From NCBI GenBank assembly GCA_965227155.1, contig OZ245731.1, positions 3,968,001-4,032,000 of the forward strand: a stretch of 64,000 nucleotides of DNA, read 5' to 3'. Shown here in pieces: positions 1-8,962 of this stretch; the stretch's first letter is position 1; every line of letters begins with the position of its first letter. The DNA is from UBA6059 sp965227155 (lineage in GTDB: Bacteria; Bacteroidota; Bacteroidia; Cytophagales; Cyclobacteriaceae). Both the position numbers and the translations under genes were made by a program. The notes beneath the pieces were generated by a model. It made no database searches, was not told the DNA's origin, and saw nothing but the letters and a program-made list of their open reading frames with translations.

Positions 1-15
1 TACGTCCTTTTTCAT
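1..15 (-). CDS. Possible start of a gene running off the left edge
   Basis: The first 15 bases read on the minus strand as ATG followed by codons for K, K, D, V. The ATG lies 34 nt downstream of the SiaC-like stop codon in the same direction, so it could be the next gene of the SiaB-SiaC operon. Only five codons are visible, so nothing can be said about the product. In Pseudomonas the Sia genes sit with a PP2C phosphatase and a diguanylate cyclase, but nothing here shows that. Confidence 0.3.
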
Positions 16-49
16 AGCTGACTGTTTTAGTTAAAAATTAGTTGTTTAA

Positions 50-454
50 TTATATTTCAATTTCTACAAATTCAAATTCCATATCCAATAGGTCTTCAAA
101 ATCTTCTCCACTCTCAATCATATCCTCATCGTCTTCCTCATAGTACCACTTGATAAGCACATCAATACCTTCATCACTCATCGCTGAGGCTTTGCGTAAA
201 ATCTCATAAATGCATTTGGAAGAGCTGGTATTGAAATAGTCCAACTCAATGTGGACTTCCAGTTTTTCTGGCTCGCTCTGAGCAAACTGGTTAAGATGAT
301 CTAAAATGTCCTGATAGAGAGCTAATGGGTTTTCCGGGCTTGACCGGCCTCTTAGCTCCAATATTCCGTCTTCTACCTTCAAGCTTATCATTGGGGTAAT
401 TCTGGTTGGCTCAAGGTAGTAATTCTCCATAGCTGCAGTTGAATTTACTTCCAT
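50..454 (-). CDS. siaC: SiaC family regulatory phosphoprotein (DUF1987)
   Basis: A 134-residue cytoplasmic protein of the DUF1987/SiaC family. The family hallmark is visible: a hydrophobic strand followed by YFNTSSSK at about residues 73-80. The Thr in this loop (T76 by my count) corresponds to the residue phosphorylated by SiaB in Pseudomonas SiaC. The family has an anti-sigma-antagonist-like fold and acts as a phospho-switch; in Pseudomonas it activates the diguanylate cyclase SiaD. Here it follows the SiaB-like kinase by 2 nt, so the two are surely cotranscribed. The C-terminus is unusually acidic (Glu/Asp-rich, about residues 105-134). The downstream partner is not known in this organism. 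Confidence 0.8.
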   Translation of the reverse strand: MEVNSTAAMENYYLEPTRITPMISLKVEDGILELRGRSSPENPLALYQDILDHLNQFAQSEPEKLEVHIELDYFNTSSSKCIYEILRKASAMSDEGIDVLIKWYYEEDDEDMIESGEDFEDLLDMEFEFVEIEI

Positions 455-456
455 AT

Positions 457-1041
457 TTAAGCCATTACTCTTTCTTTAGATTTTTGAACCACTCTTGAAA
501 TTCTGACCTGAAAAGTAAAGTATGAATATTCGTCTGTTATTTTCTGGAAACTATATTCCAGTTGGTTTTTGGTTTTCTTGGCAATCTCTACAAACCCTAG
601 TCCTGCAGTACCTTTTTCTGAATACTTACCATCACTAAGAATTTCCTTGTAGTAATCCCTAAGTTCATCATAATCCATTCCGTTGATTTTCTCGAAGCTC
701 TTTTCTAAAGCCGGAATTCTGTAGTTAGGAATGAAATTGCCTGTCAATACCTTGAAGAAGCGCTTTCTCGCCATTACCAGTATCAAACCTGACCGGGAGT
801 CATAGGTGCTGATCACATCCTCATCCCTCACTTCATCCATGTGGTAGTAAAGGTTTTGGATACATTCCGTAACCACACTGTAAAACGTTCTACGAACTTT
901 ACGTTCAGGTTCAATCTCGTTAACACGACCTTCCAAGGTTTCTATCAATGAAGTAACCAGGTCGAATGACAACTCTCCTTTATGCATAAGGATGATGTTG
1001 TTGTCATAAATATTCTTGTAAGATCTTAAATTGGGTAGCAT
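457..1041 (-). CDS. siaB: SiaB family protein kinase
   Basis: A 194-residue protein resembling SiaB kinases (GHKL/HATPase-type fold, DUF6272). An N-box-like stretch, TECIQNLYYH, lies near residue 60, and a glycine-rich lid, GTAGLGFVEIAKKT, lies near residue 145, where HATPase proteins bind ATP-Mg. By family knowledge it phosphorylates the SiaC protein encoded immediately downstream, opposed by a PP2C phosphatase. No membrane segment is visible. The gene is the first of its operon, and the 431 bp upstream is non-coding and must carry its promoter. A protein with a degenerate PP2C-like domain is encoded at 57679-58908, but no direct link to this pair can be shown. Confidence 0.75.
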   Translation of the reverse strand: MLPNLRSYKNIYDNNIILMHKGELSFDLVTSLIETLEGRVNEIEPERKVRRTFYSVVTECIQNLYYHMDEVRDEDVISTYDSRSGLILVMARKRFFKVLTGNFIPNYRIPALEKSFEKINGMDYDELRDYYKEILSDGKYSEKGTAGLGFVEIAKKTKNQLEYSFQKITDEYSYFTFQVRISRVVQKSKERVMA

Positions 1042-1472
1042 GCTATATTATCAATAATTAAATGTATCTATTCATTTTTTGTCAACTTCGAAATGATAAA
1101 CCATTTAGATTCAACGCTTACTAATAATATGGTAGTCTTATCGCAGAATAAGGTTGAAAATAGCTGGTTTTTCAAAAAATATGTAAACAAGAATACCGTT
1201 TATTTAATAAAATTCAAAGCAAGTAGCATTCAATCTAAATAGTAAATAAGGTGAAGTATTTTCCTGTTACTCAATACTAAAAGGGATTCTTATCAAATTG
1301 TTTACAAAATTAATACTGAAGTAGGTATCGTATCAATGCAGTTTGATGATCAAATTCTTACAATCAACTGATTTATTTGTGATTACTCAATTAAATTCCT
1401 TGCGTAATGTTGTGCATGATTTTTCCTTTATAAGTATCAATTTTTTAAGTTAGCGCGCACAAACCATTTAGA
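1042..1472. other. Non-coding divergent intergenic region
   Basis: AT-rich spacer between the minus-strand siaB-like gene and the plus-strand DUF302 gene; it should hold both promoters. A TACATTTA box preceded by TTGAC is present on the minus strand at about 1060-1085, a weak fit to the Bacteroidota promoter. A 49-codon open frame (1093-1242) is present but has no recognisable features. I see no RNA gene, hairpin terminator or repeat. Confidence 0.5.
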
Positions 1473-1922
1473 ATGGCCAAATCAATAATTCTATACCTAA
1501 CACTTTCTTTAGCTGTTATTTTCATTTCTCAGGCGCAGGAGACTACTATTTACTCCAGCCCTCATACCTATAAGGAAACTGTCGATAAAATGTATAATAC
1601 CCTGCAAAGCAAAGGGTTAATCAATAAGCATTTTAAAATTGACTACTATTCAGAAGATTCTACAGCCCTGAAAGTTAAGATGACTACTTTCGAGTTTAGT
1701 GATGCTTATTACATCAATCAGATTGTGGCGTGTGAACCAACTGCAGCATTGGATATGCCCTTTAGGGTGATAGTATGGCAGGAAGATGTCGATGTTTTTA
1801 TCGCTTACATTGACCCAATCTGGCTAAAGCGTAGATTTATGCTTCAGAGTTGTGGGGATGCACTAGCGAACTATACAGATATTCTGATTAGAGTTGTAAA
1901 TGAAACTATCAAGACTGACTAG
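1473..1922 (+). CDS. Secreted DUF302 domain protein
   Basis: A 149-residue protein with a Sec signal peptide (hydrophobic core residues 4-18, cleavage after SQAQ) followed by a DUF302 domain. The domain shows the usual end pattern: an AC-x-P motif (ACEPTAALDMPF), a strand VIVWQED and then AYIDP. DUF302 proteins are small periplasmic or cytosolic alpha/beta proteins with no firmly established activity. The 3' end overlaps the aminopeptidase gene by 23 nt, so the two are translationally coupled and probably act in the same compartment. Confidence 0.75.
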   Translation: MAKSIILYLTLSLAVIFISQAQETTIYSSPHTYKETVDKMYNTLQSKGLINKHFKIDYYSEDSTALKVKMTTFEFSDAYYINQIVACEPTAALDMPFRVIVWQEDVDVFIAYIDPIWLKRRFMLQSCGDALANYTDILIRVVNETIKTD

Positions 1923-4539
1923 CTACAGCGGTATACTCATCGCTACTATATTTCTATTATTTACCCAATGCACACAACCGCCTAAACCGGAGTTTTTTCA
2001 ACCGGGCATTCCGCAAGAATTGGCGGATATGAGAGTGCAGCAGCTGCAAAAAATTCATTATGATCTTAGGTTTAATATACCTGCCGAACCGCAAGAGACC
2101 ATAGCGGGTGATCTTACGCTCACCTTCGATTTTCAGAAGGGTATAGATGATTATTTCTTTTTGGATTTTAATGCTGATCCTACATTCATCGAAAGGGTTT
2201 TGCTCAACGGAGCAGCTATTGAATACGAGGTGGATAAGGAGCACATCGTACTGCCAACCAAAGAATTTGAACCAAAAAATAAAATTGAAATCAAATTCAC
2301 TGTGGGAGAAACAGGCCTTAATCGTAGGGAAGGATTCATGTATACTTTGTTTGTGCCAGATAGGGCATCTTCTGTTTTTCCATGCTTTGACCAACCAAAT
2401 CTTAAGGCAACTTTTAAATTAACACTTGAAGTACCCTCCGGTTGGGAAGCAATATCCAATGGTCCTTTACTGTCACAAACAGCAAATAGTGATAGGGAGA
2501 TCTTTGCTTTTGATATTTCAGATGTTATGAGCACCTATCTTTTTTCTTTTGCCGCAGGTGAGTTTGAGAAGATAGTGTACAAAGAGGGCAAATATCCAAT
2601 GACCATGTACCACAGGGAATCTGATAGTTCCAAGGTGGCGGATAATGTAAACCAAATCTTCAAATTGCATGACGAGTCCCTAAGGTGGTTGGAAGACTAC
2701 ACGGGAATCGATTATCCATTCAAAAAATTCGATTTTGTATTAATACCAGGCTTTCAATATGGAGGTATGGAGCATGTAGGAGCTATACAGTATCGAGCTT
2801 CCTCCTTGTTTTTGGAACCTTCAGCTACAAATAATCAACTGCTAAGCCGTGCCAGTCTTATCGCACATGAAACAGCACATATGTGGTTTGGTAATCTGGT
2901 GACCATGGAGTGGTTTAATGATGTATGGATGAAAGAGGTTTTTGCCAATTTTATGGCTGCTAAAATCATAAATCCACAATTTCCGGATATTAATCATGAT
3001 CTTAGGTTCTTACTTGCTCATTATCCAAGAGCTTACAGTGTAGACCGAACGAAAGGCACTCATCCCATACGCCAGCCACTCGAAAACCTAAAGCAGGCAG
3101 GTACACTTTATGGGGCAATCATCTACCAAAAGGCGCCTATTATTATGCGAAAGCTTGAGCAATTATTGGAAGAAAATAATTTCAAAGCAGGCATACAGGA
3201 GTATTTGAAGACTTACACCTTTGGTAATGCCAGCTGGCTGGAGCTGATTAAAATTCTGGATACTCGTACGGAGGAAGACCTTGACAAATGGAGCAAAATA
3301 TGGGTTGAGTCTAGTGGCAGGCCTGTAGTCAGAACGGAATTTCTGGAAGGGGCTGAAGAAAACCTACTCCAATTAAGCATGGTTGATCCAACCGATGCTA
3401 ACAATGTATGGCCTCAGGAGGTATCGGTGGGGTTCAGGTTTGAGGATGGTGTTACCGCCAGGTCATTATCATTTCGAGATTTGCCAACAATTACGGCTCC
3501 CATACGTGCTCAAACCATTCGGCCTGTTGCAATTACCGTGAATACAGATGGTCAGTTTTACGGCGCTTTTGATTATGGCAATACTATAAAGCTTACCGAT
3601 TGGCCGTTTAGTTACCCACTCTTAAATACTGGCCGCATCAATGATCCGGTGACCCGAGGGGCACAATACCTAAATGTATTCGAGTATTTCCTGTATAAGA
3701 TGGAGTTTTCACCAGACTATCCATTACATCTGGAGCGCTTTTTATTCAGGGAATCAGACCCACTCAATGCGGAGCTTTTGCTGGATCATATAGAAACTGT
3801 TTACTGGCGGTGGCTACCGTCTGACATGCGTGTACACTTAATGCGCAGGTATGAAATTATGCTGGATCAGATGATTAAAATAACGGAAGATGAAAAACTT
3901 CGAAAAAGCTATTTCGAATCATTGGTCTCATTGATGAGTTCTGAAGAGCAAATAGTGGCTATGCTGGCTATATGGAGAGATCAGAAAACGAATTACGATC
4001 TGAAGCTATCTGAATCGGATTTCACCAGGCTAGCGCTAGAGCTTGCCCTCCGCCTGCCTGAAGAGGCACAGGATATATTGGAGACGCAAAGAGATAGAAT
4101 TACTAACCCCGATAGAAAAGCCAGATTTGAATTTATCATGCCAGCGCTGGATAATGATAGATCAGTGCGAGATGCCTTTTTTCAATCATTGCTAGACCCT
4201 GCAAACCGCACACAGGAAGCATGGGTAAATACGGCCTTAAGGTATTTGCATCATCCTCTGCGTGCCAGTAGCTCTATAGCATACCTTGAAGCTACGCTCG
4301 CAGAACTCGAAGAGATTCAAATGACCGGTGATATTTTCTTCCCGACAGGTTGGTTGAGCAATTCCTTCTGGGGACATCAGAGTGAAGAAGCCCTGGCCAT
4401 AGTGCAGGATTTTCTGGCAAAAAACCCAGAATACAATGATCGCCTGAAAAACAAGATTCTTCAGGCGACCGATATGCTGGAACGATCTGTTATCATGCAA
4501 ATGAGAACCGATCTTTCTTCCTTAAGCAAGGCTAACTAA
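1900..4539 (+). CDS. M1 family zinc aminopeptidase, lipoprotein
   Basis: An 879-residue M1-family metallopeptidase. The exopeptidase motif GGMEH is at about residues 288-292, and the zinc site HETAH begins near residue 323, followed 18 residues later by the Glu ligand in the KEVFANFMA stretch. The N-terminus is a lipoprotein signal peptide (hydrophobic run, then FTQC with Cys near residue 24), so the enzyme is probably anchored in the outer membrane or periplasm and removes N-terminal amino acids from imported peptides. After the catalytic domain come the linking beta domain and a long helical C-terminal domain, as in full-length aminopeptidase N. The start overlaps the DUF302 gene; the ATG at 1900 gives a perfect lipoprotein leader. 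The 3' end overlaps the convergent DUF2911 gene by 4 nt. Confidence 0.93.
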   Translation: MKLSRLTSYSGILIATIFLLFTQCTQPPKPEFFQPGIPQELADMRVQQLQKIHYDLRFNIPAEPQETIAGDLTLTFDFQKGIDDYFFLDFNADPTFIERVLLNGAAIEYEVDKEHIVLPTKEFEPKNKIEIKFTVGETGLNRREGFMYTLFVPDRASSVFPCFDQPNLKATFKLTLEVPSGWEAISNGPLLSQTANSDREIFAFDISDVMSTYLFSFAAGEFEKIVYKEGKYPMTMYHRESDSSKVADNVNQIFKLHDESLRWLEDYTGIDYPFKKFDFVLIPGFQYGGMEHVGAIQYRASSLFLEPSATNNQLLSRASLIAHETAHMWFGNLVTMEWFNDVWMKEVFANFMAAKIINPQFPDINHDLRFLLAHYPRAYSVDRTKGTHPIRQPLENLKQAGTLYGAIIYQKAPIIMRKLEQLLEENNFKAGIQEYLKTYTFGNASWLELIKILDTRTEEDLDKWSKIWVESSGRPVVRTEFLEGAEENLLQLSMVDPTDANNVWPQEVSVGFRFEDGVTARSLSFRDLPTITAPIRAQTIRPVAITVNTDGQFYGAFDYGNTIKLTDWPFSYPLLNTGRINDPVTRGAQYLNVFEYFLYKMEFSPDYPLHLERFLFRESDPLNAELLLDHIETVYWRWLPSDMRVHLMRRYEIMLDQMIKITEDEKLRKSYFESLVSLMSSEEQIVAMLAIWRDQKTNYDLKLSESDFTRLALELALRLPEEAQDILETQRDRITNPDRKARFEFIMPALDNDRSVRDAFFQSLLDPANRTQEAWVNTALRYLHHPLRASSSIAYLEATLAELEEIQMTGDIFFPTGWLSNSFWGHQSEEALAIVQDFLAKNPEYNDRLKNKILQATDMLERSVIMQMRTDLSSLSKAN

Positions 4540-5114
4540 CCTGCATTTGCCGGCTCAATATTTAGCGTAAAGCTTTTGTTTTCCCAATGAAAGGTAAGCG
4601 TTCCACCATTGGAGATGTCAAATTTTAGCGTTTCCTGCATTTCTGTAGTTTCTTCGGGTGTTACTTCCACCCTGAGGGCATCTTCTGCAGGGTCATAATC
4701 ATAAGCACCCCATTGTTCGGCTACCTTGTTGAAAATTACTACCCAGTTGTTTTCCGAAGGGATGGTAAATAAGGAATATTGCCCCTGAGGCAATTCCATA
4801 CCATTGATGAGTACGTTTCCATCAGTTGTAAAAACATTAGCCTCATTGGCGCCAGTTCTCCAAACTTTATCATAGGCAACCAAATCACCCCAAATTTCCC
4901 TGCCTTTCACACTAGGGGAGCTATAGTCAAGTGTAACATTTACACCATTGATATCAGCTGTGGTAGATGCTGGAGGTGATGGTCGCTTAGATTTGTCTTC
5001 AGTTTCGGTTTCTGTGGTTGTAGCATCTTCTGCCTCTTCAGTTGTTGTTTCCTTGCTTGTGCAGGCAACCATAGCAAGAAGCATAATGCAGATGAGTAGA
5101 TTTTGTAGTTTCAT
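4536..5114 (-). CDS. DUF2911 domain lipoprotein
   Basis: A 192-residue protein with a lipoprotein leader (LLAMVAC, Cys about residue 18), a Thr/Glu-rich low-complexity linker (about residues 20-48) and a DUF2911 domain. Domain signatures include DYSSPSVKGREIWG, VWRTGANEAN and LPQGQYSLFTIP. The family is abundant in Bacteroidota and is exported; its function is unknown. The gene is transcribed alone towards the convergent aminopeptidase gene, with overlapping stop codons. Confidence 0.85.
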   Translation of the reverse strand: MKLQNLLICIMLLAMVACTSKETTTEEAEDATTTETETEDKSKRPSPPASTTADINGVNVTLDYSSPSVKGREIWGDLVAYDKVWRTGANEANVFTTDGNVLINGMELPQGQYSLFTIPSENNWVVIFNKVAEQWGAYDYDPAEDALRVEVTPEETTEMQETLKFDISNGGTLTFHWENKSFTLNIEPANAG

Positions 5115-5341
5115 AATTTTGTTTTCGGTTGTTTTTCAGTGGAACAACGAAAATAATAAGCTTTGGTTGGACTTAGCCATTGAATGCAATTAAATCATTT
5201 TGGGTGATCTGAAATCGTACAATAGTGTACTCAAATCGGCCAGGTTTTCAATTAGACATAATTGTAAACAATTGTAAATCAGTATATTAAATGCCGGGTA
5301 TATTTTTTGTTATAGTTTTTACGACTTAAACGACTTGAACT

Positions 5342-5602
5342 ATGAGTATGATTGGAATTGAAATCCCCCGGCTCAACGAAGAGCAGGACATTGAAGTAGA
5401 GGTAAAAATCAATGGCCAAAAAAAGAATTACAATTACAGGGTAGAGATATTCTACTGGGACGCCTGTCCTTACCCAACGGATGACCGGGTAGAATGCATC
5501 AAGAATATAGTGAAAAACTATGATCCTGATTGGGATCTGGCCCATATAGGTATCCCGAATGATGATTTTGTGCCGATTACATTCCGAAAGAAAAGGATTT
5601 AG
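5342..5602 (+). CDS. Conserved-looking small hypothetical protein
   Basis: An 86-residue soluble protein I do not recognise. It is rich in charged residues, starts with an acidic helix-forming segment, has a central aromatic cluster (EIFYWDACPYP, about residues 36-46) and ends in a basic tail. There is no signal peptide or membrane segment. It stands alone, 55 nt upstream of the FKBP isomerase gene on the same strand. A T-rich box (TATATTTTTTG) about 40 nt upstream may be part of its promoter. Codon use and a clean ATG make it a probable real gene. Confidence 0.6.
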   Translation: MSMIGIEIPRLNEEQDIEVEVKINGQKKNYNYRVEIFYWDACPYPTDDRVECIKNIVKNYDPDWDLAHIGIPNDDFVPITFRKKRI

Positions 5603-5630
5603 GAAAAGCCTAAATTAAATGCTAAGGGGC

Positions 5631-5638
5631 TATTTTTG
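5631..5638 (+). promoter_or_regulatory. Putative -7 box (TATTTTTG) of the FKBP gene
   Basis: TATTTTTG matches the Bacteroidota -7 consensus TAnnTTTG and lies 19 nt before the ATG of the FKBP gene. No clear TTTG -33 element lies 19-21 nt upstream, so this is a half-match only. Confidence 0.35.
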
Positions 5639-5657
5639 CAGCCTTAAAACGTAGGTC

Positions 5658-6326
5658 ATGAAATATCTCCTCAGCATCATTGTATTATTATTGATTGGTG
5701 CGAATGTCTCACATGCGCAGTGCACAAGTTGCGCCATCCAACAGGATGAGTATTCGGATTTTTGTTTTACTGATGACAATTTTCCTGAATACTGTGCCCA
5801 GTTTAGCGATAAGCGTGATGTGTTCAGGCTTGCCAAAGGCAAGAAAATAAGGCTATTGCCAAATGAGAATGAATTTGGGGATGCCTATTATTTGCAAATT
5901 GCCAATAATCGCAAATTAAAGCTTTCTGCTTTGGAGATGCTTTTTGTACAGCAAGCGGTGAAAACCTGGACTGTGGAAAGGCGAAAATACAGCCATACAT
6001 ACACTGCATCGGGTCTGGGTTACAAAATTATAAAGGAAGGTACGGGTGAAATACCGCAGGCCGGTGAACAGGTGGCGGTTCATTACACAGGCTACCTTGA
6101 AAATGGTGAGAGGTTTGATAGCTCTTATGACCGGGACAGGCCATTTACTTTTGCCTTGGGGCAAGGGCAAGTTATCAAGGGTTGGGATGAAGGTGTTGCA
6201 TTGCTCAAAAAAGGAAGTAAAGCAGTATTGAGAATACCCCCTGATCTGGCTTATGGACCTATCAAGCGCGGACCAATACCTGCCAACGCCACTTTATTTT
6301 TTGAAATTGAGTTGCTTGAGCAATAA
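5658..6326 (+). CDS. Secreted FKBP-type peptidyl-prolyl isomerase
   Basis: A 222-residue protein with a Sec signal peptide (cleavage after SHAQ, about residue 21), a 100-residue N-terminal region containing four early cysteines (CTSCAIQ, FCFTD, EYCAQF), and a C-terminal FKBP domain (about residues 125-222). FKBP signatures include VAVHYTGYLENGERFDSS, the GQVIKGWDEGVALLKKG loop and the IPPDLAYG strand. It should catalyse prolyl cis-trans isomerisation of envelope proteins in the periplasm. The N-terminal region may form disulfides or serve dimerisation; that is inference. Confidence 0.9.
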   Translation: MKYLLSIIVLLLIGANVSHAQCTSCAIQQDEYSDFCFTDDNFPEYCAQFSDKRDVFRLAKGKKIRLLPNENEFGDAYYLQIANNRKLKLSALEMLFVQQAVKTWTVERRKYSHTYTASGLGYKIIKEGTGEIPQAGEQVAVHYTGYLENGERFDSSYDRDRPFTFALGQGQVIKGWDEGVALLKKGSKAVLRIPPDLAYGPIKRGPIPANATLFFEIELLEQ

Positions 6327-6445
6327 AACGTACATTCTCGGCAATTTTATTGTTCATTAATGATCAATGTATTATTAGAAATCATTATAACTACCTTGTA
6401 ATCAATGAGATGTATTTTTGGCATGATTTTATCTGATTACAGGAC

Positions 6446-6553
6446 ATGTCACGGATAATAAAAAAATACAAACAGGCTTTTCTATTGGTAATGGGCATCA
6501 TCATTGCCTTGCTTATAACCGTAAGCAATCCTGGTTTTGCTACACCTTTTTAA
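6446..6553 (+). CDS. Candidate 35-residue single-span membrane protein
   Basis: ATG at 6446 opens a 36-codon frame ending in TAA. The product has a basic N-terminus (SRIIKKYKQ), then a hydrophobic helix (residues about 12-27) and a short polar tail. This is the pattern of a genuine small inner-membrane protein with the N-terminus inside. It lies between the FKBP gene and the convergent DUF5916 gene, where nothing else is coded. It is too short for confident calling without homologues. Confidence 0.4.
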   Translation: MSRIIKKYKQAFLLVMGIIIALLITVSNPGFATPF

Positions 6554-6577
6554 TTGTACCTAAAACCTGGTTTTAGC

Positions 6578-8809
6578 TTAGAGATTTAACCAATACGTAA
6601 GCTTAAAAACCAAAGCTCTTGTCCTTGGAGCAAAATCATTGATTGTATCGTCATCAATACTGTAGAAATAGTTATCCGTGTATACTATGAAAAAGTCAGA
6701 AACCGGCTTAAATCTCCACTGTAGCCTTGCATTGATATTGATGTTATCATTCTGACTATTAAACTGTACAAAATTTGTAATGAACAACGACCTGGAAAGG
6801 GTAAGGTCTAACCTTGGTCCAATCAGAAAGATATTGGACGTTGCATACGGCGCAGGCAGAGAGACCCTGTTGTAATTGAAGGTCATCGTAATATTGCCAT
6901 AGGGCTGGAAGCGATATCCAATTTCTGTATTTAGCTGATATCTGTTGCCATTAAAATACTGCCCCAGGCTGGTAGATAGTGAGTAAGTAAAAAGTTTCCT
7001 TGGGTCTGAGCTGTAGCGAGCAAAGAAATTTCTGTAGTTGTAATCAGATGTGGCAGGTAGTGGATCGCTTCCTGATCGAGTTGGGTCAAAGTCATTGAAA
7101 AGGTATGTATACCTGTAATTGACAGCAACTCTAGCTCTGGCCAGGTTCTGGAAAGCAAAGTCATAAAAAGTCCTAAAGAGCTGATCACTACGATTGATAT
7201 CACCTGTCCAGGTTTTTTCAAAGAGCATGCCCGGTCCATGATTGTTGATCAATTTGGAAGTAGGATACATCCTGTAGGTAACTGTTGGTGAAATTTGGTT
7301 TACCCCAGTTCTTCGGACAAACCCAACTTCTGCATTATAATTTTCTCCAGTAAATAAATGATTCCATTCCACTGTCCAGTTGGGGTCATTGTAGGCCACT
7401 GTGGCACCCTGAGCATACTGCTTATCCAGATCCTGAGATTGAAAGCTTCTATGGTAAAAGATTTTACTGGTCAGCCTATTGTTATTGGTGGCCAGGTTGA
7501 GGTCCACACCCGCTGTTCGATTAAATTTTGTAGGCTCCTCCAACAGTTTATCAGTAAAATCACCGGAAAAGCTCTGTTTATTGATGAATATCGCCGATAT
7601 GTTGGATCGTGCAGTGAACCGCTTTTGGGCTACAGCTACCGTATAATTCAATTGGGGCAGGTTGATGTTTTCAATCTCGTCGGCCTGCATATTTAGTAAA
7701 CCAATGCGCATGGTGGGGGAAAGGTTACCACTCAGTCGCATTCCTGCCAAAATTTTGTTTTGCACATTGACGCCAGTAGCTGTATCAAAAGCTACGCCTA
7801 TTCTCCGGCTAAAGAACGGTCGGGCATCTGAAGAGCCGAATTCACCAAACAGGTCGGCATTTTCCAGGAAGAATTGCCTCCTTTCAGGGAAAAACAGCTC
7901 AAAACGATCGAGGTTGGTCTGCTGTTCGTCAACCTCTACCTGTGAAAAATCCGGGTTGAAAGTAAGGTCCAGGTTTAAGGCGGGGGTAACGGCAACTTTG
8001 GCATCACCACCGATATTGAAGTTGGTTTCTCTGGGATCTTCAGTCTCAAAGTTTTTATAATAGTCGGTAGCGGCATAGGGTATCAATGAAATATTGGGCC
8101 CCTGTGTTTTTGGAGCTTCATCCCAAATCATCTCCCCAATGTAGGCAAGTGTATAAGGCCGCCAGTTTCGGGGTATGAAGGCCCAGGAGGAACGCTCATT
8201 TTCCTTACTATCAATACGGTATACATTGAAATTCCACCGGTCTTTATTGCTCTTGTAGCGAAGGGTTTTAAAAGGTATCGCCAGTTCGGCTGTCCATCCA
8301 TCGTCCTGTTGAGTGACTTCAGAGTACCATTTGTTATCCCAGCTGAGGGAGAAATCTGAACCTACTGTGCCGCCATTGGCAATCAGGCCTTCACGCTGTA
8401 CGCCATATGGATTTATGCCAAAAGAAAACGCATTGGTCTTATCCTGGTAAGTGTCCAATAAAAATGCAAGACCATCTGCGCCAGGTGACCGATAATCACG
8501 ACGCAGCGAAGTTACTACATAGTCACCATCCTTATTGTCGTACCACCGGGCACCAATGTAGACAAAGCGATCATCATAGGTGAGCAGTATTTTGGTAGGT
8601 GCCTGCGCCATGGAGGTATCGAAAGGGAAGAATTGGAAAAAATCATCCGCTGGCTCGGCCTGCAGCCATGATTCCTCATCGAGCTTTCCATCCAACTTAA
8701 TTGGATCCGTAGCTCGATTTATATGGACCTGTGGTGTTTGACTTTTTTCCTGAGAGAATAGAGAAATGCTAATACTCAAGAAAACTATTACTACTATAAA
8801 CTGCTTCAA
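6578..8809 (-). CDS. DUF5916 outer-membrane protein with CBM9-like domain
   Basis: A 743-residue exported protein (signal peptide, cleavage after LFSQ, about residue 20). Residues about 28-215 form a carbohydrate-binding family 9-like beta-sandwich (IKLDGKLDEESW, then YDDRFVYIGARWYD). The remainder is the DUF5916 region, rich in alternating aromatic and polar strands and ending in a long run of beta-strand-like segments with a terminal LTYWLNL, consistent with an outer-membrane barrel. The family is widespread in Bacteroidota; substrate and function are unproven. It is transcribed alone. Confidence 0.85.
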   Translation of the reverse strand: MKQFIVVIVFLSISISLFSQEKSQTPQVHINRATDPIKLDGKLDEESWLQAEPADDFFQFFPFDTSMAQAPTKILLTYDDRFVYIGARWYDNKDGDYVVTSLRRDYRSPGADGLAFLLDTYQDKTNAFSFGINPYGVQREGLIANGGTVGSDFSLSWDNKWYSEVTQQDDGWTAELAIPFKTLRYKSNKDRWNFNVYRIDSKENERSSWAFIPRNWRPYTLAYIGEMIWDEAPKTQGPNISLIPYAATDYYKNFETEDPRETNFNIGGDAKVAVTPALNLDLTFNPDFSQVEVDEQQTNLDRFELFFPERRQFFLENADLFGEFGSSDARPFFSRRIGVAFDTATGVNVQNKILAGMRLSGNLSPTMRIGLLNMQADEIENINLPQLNYTVAVAQKRFTARSNISAIFINKQSFSGDFTDKLLEEPTKFNRTAGVDLNLATNNNRLTSKIFYHRSFQSQDLDKQYAQGATVAYNDPNWTVEWNHLFTGENYNAEVGFVRRTGVNQISPTVTYRMYPTSKLINNHGPGMLFEKTWTGDINRSDQLFRTFYDFAFQNLARARVAVNYRYTYLFNDFDPTRSGSDPLPATSDYNYRNFFARYSSDPRKLFTYSLSTSLGQYFNGNRYQLNTEIGYRFQPYGNITMTFNYNRVSLPAPYATSNIFLIGPRLDLTLSRSLFITNFVQFNSQNDNININARLQWRFKPVSDFFIVYTDNYFYSIDDDTINDFAPRTRALVFKLTYWLNL

Positions 8810-8962
8810 GGAGATAGGTTAGGCTTTATTCATTAATTTTGATTGAAATTGAATAAAAAAACTTAAAATCTCCTTTAAACTCATATACAACCTAGTATAG
8901 TTTACATATATGGTTAATACCTAATGTATATGATCAGATTTTTCACTTAAACATGTTATTGA

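Noticed and set aside
1093..1242. 49-codon frame between the SiaB-like and DUF302 genes
   Set aside because: Composition is that of AT-rich spacer (Asn/Lys/Ser-rich), with no family likeness and no clear promoter; probably chance.
1957..2534. Overlapping open frames on both strands inside the M1 aminopeptidase gene
   Set aside because: Shadows of a clear coding sequence with full catalytic motifs.
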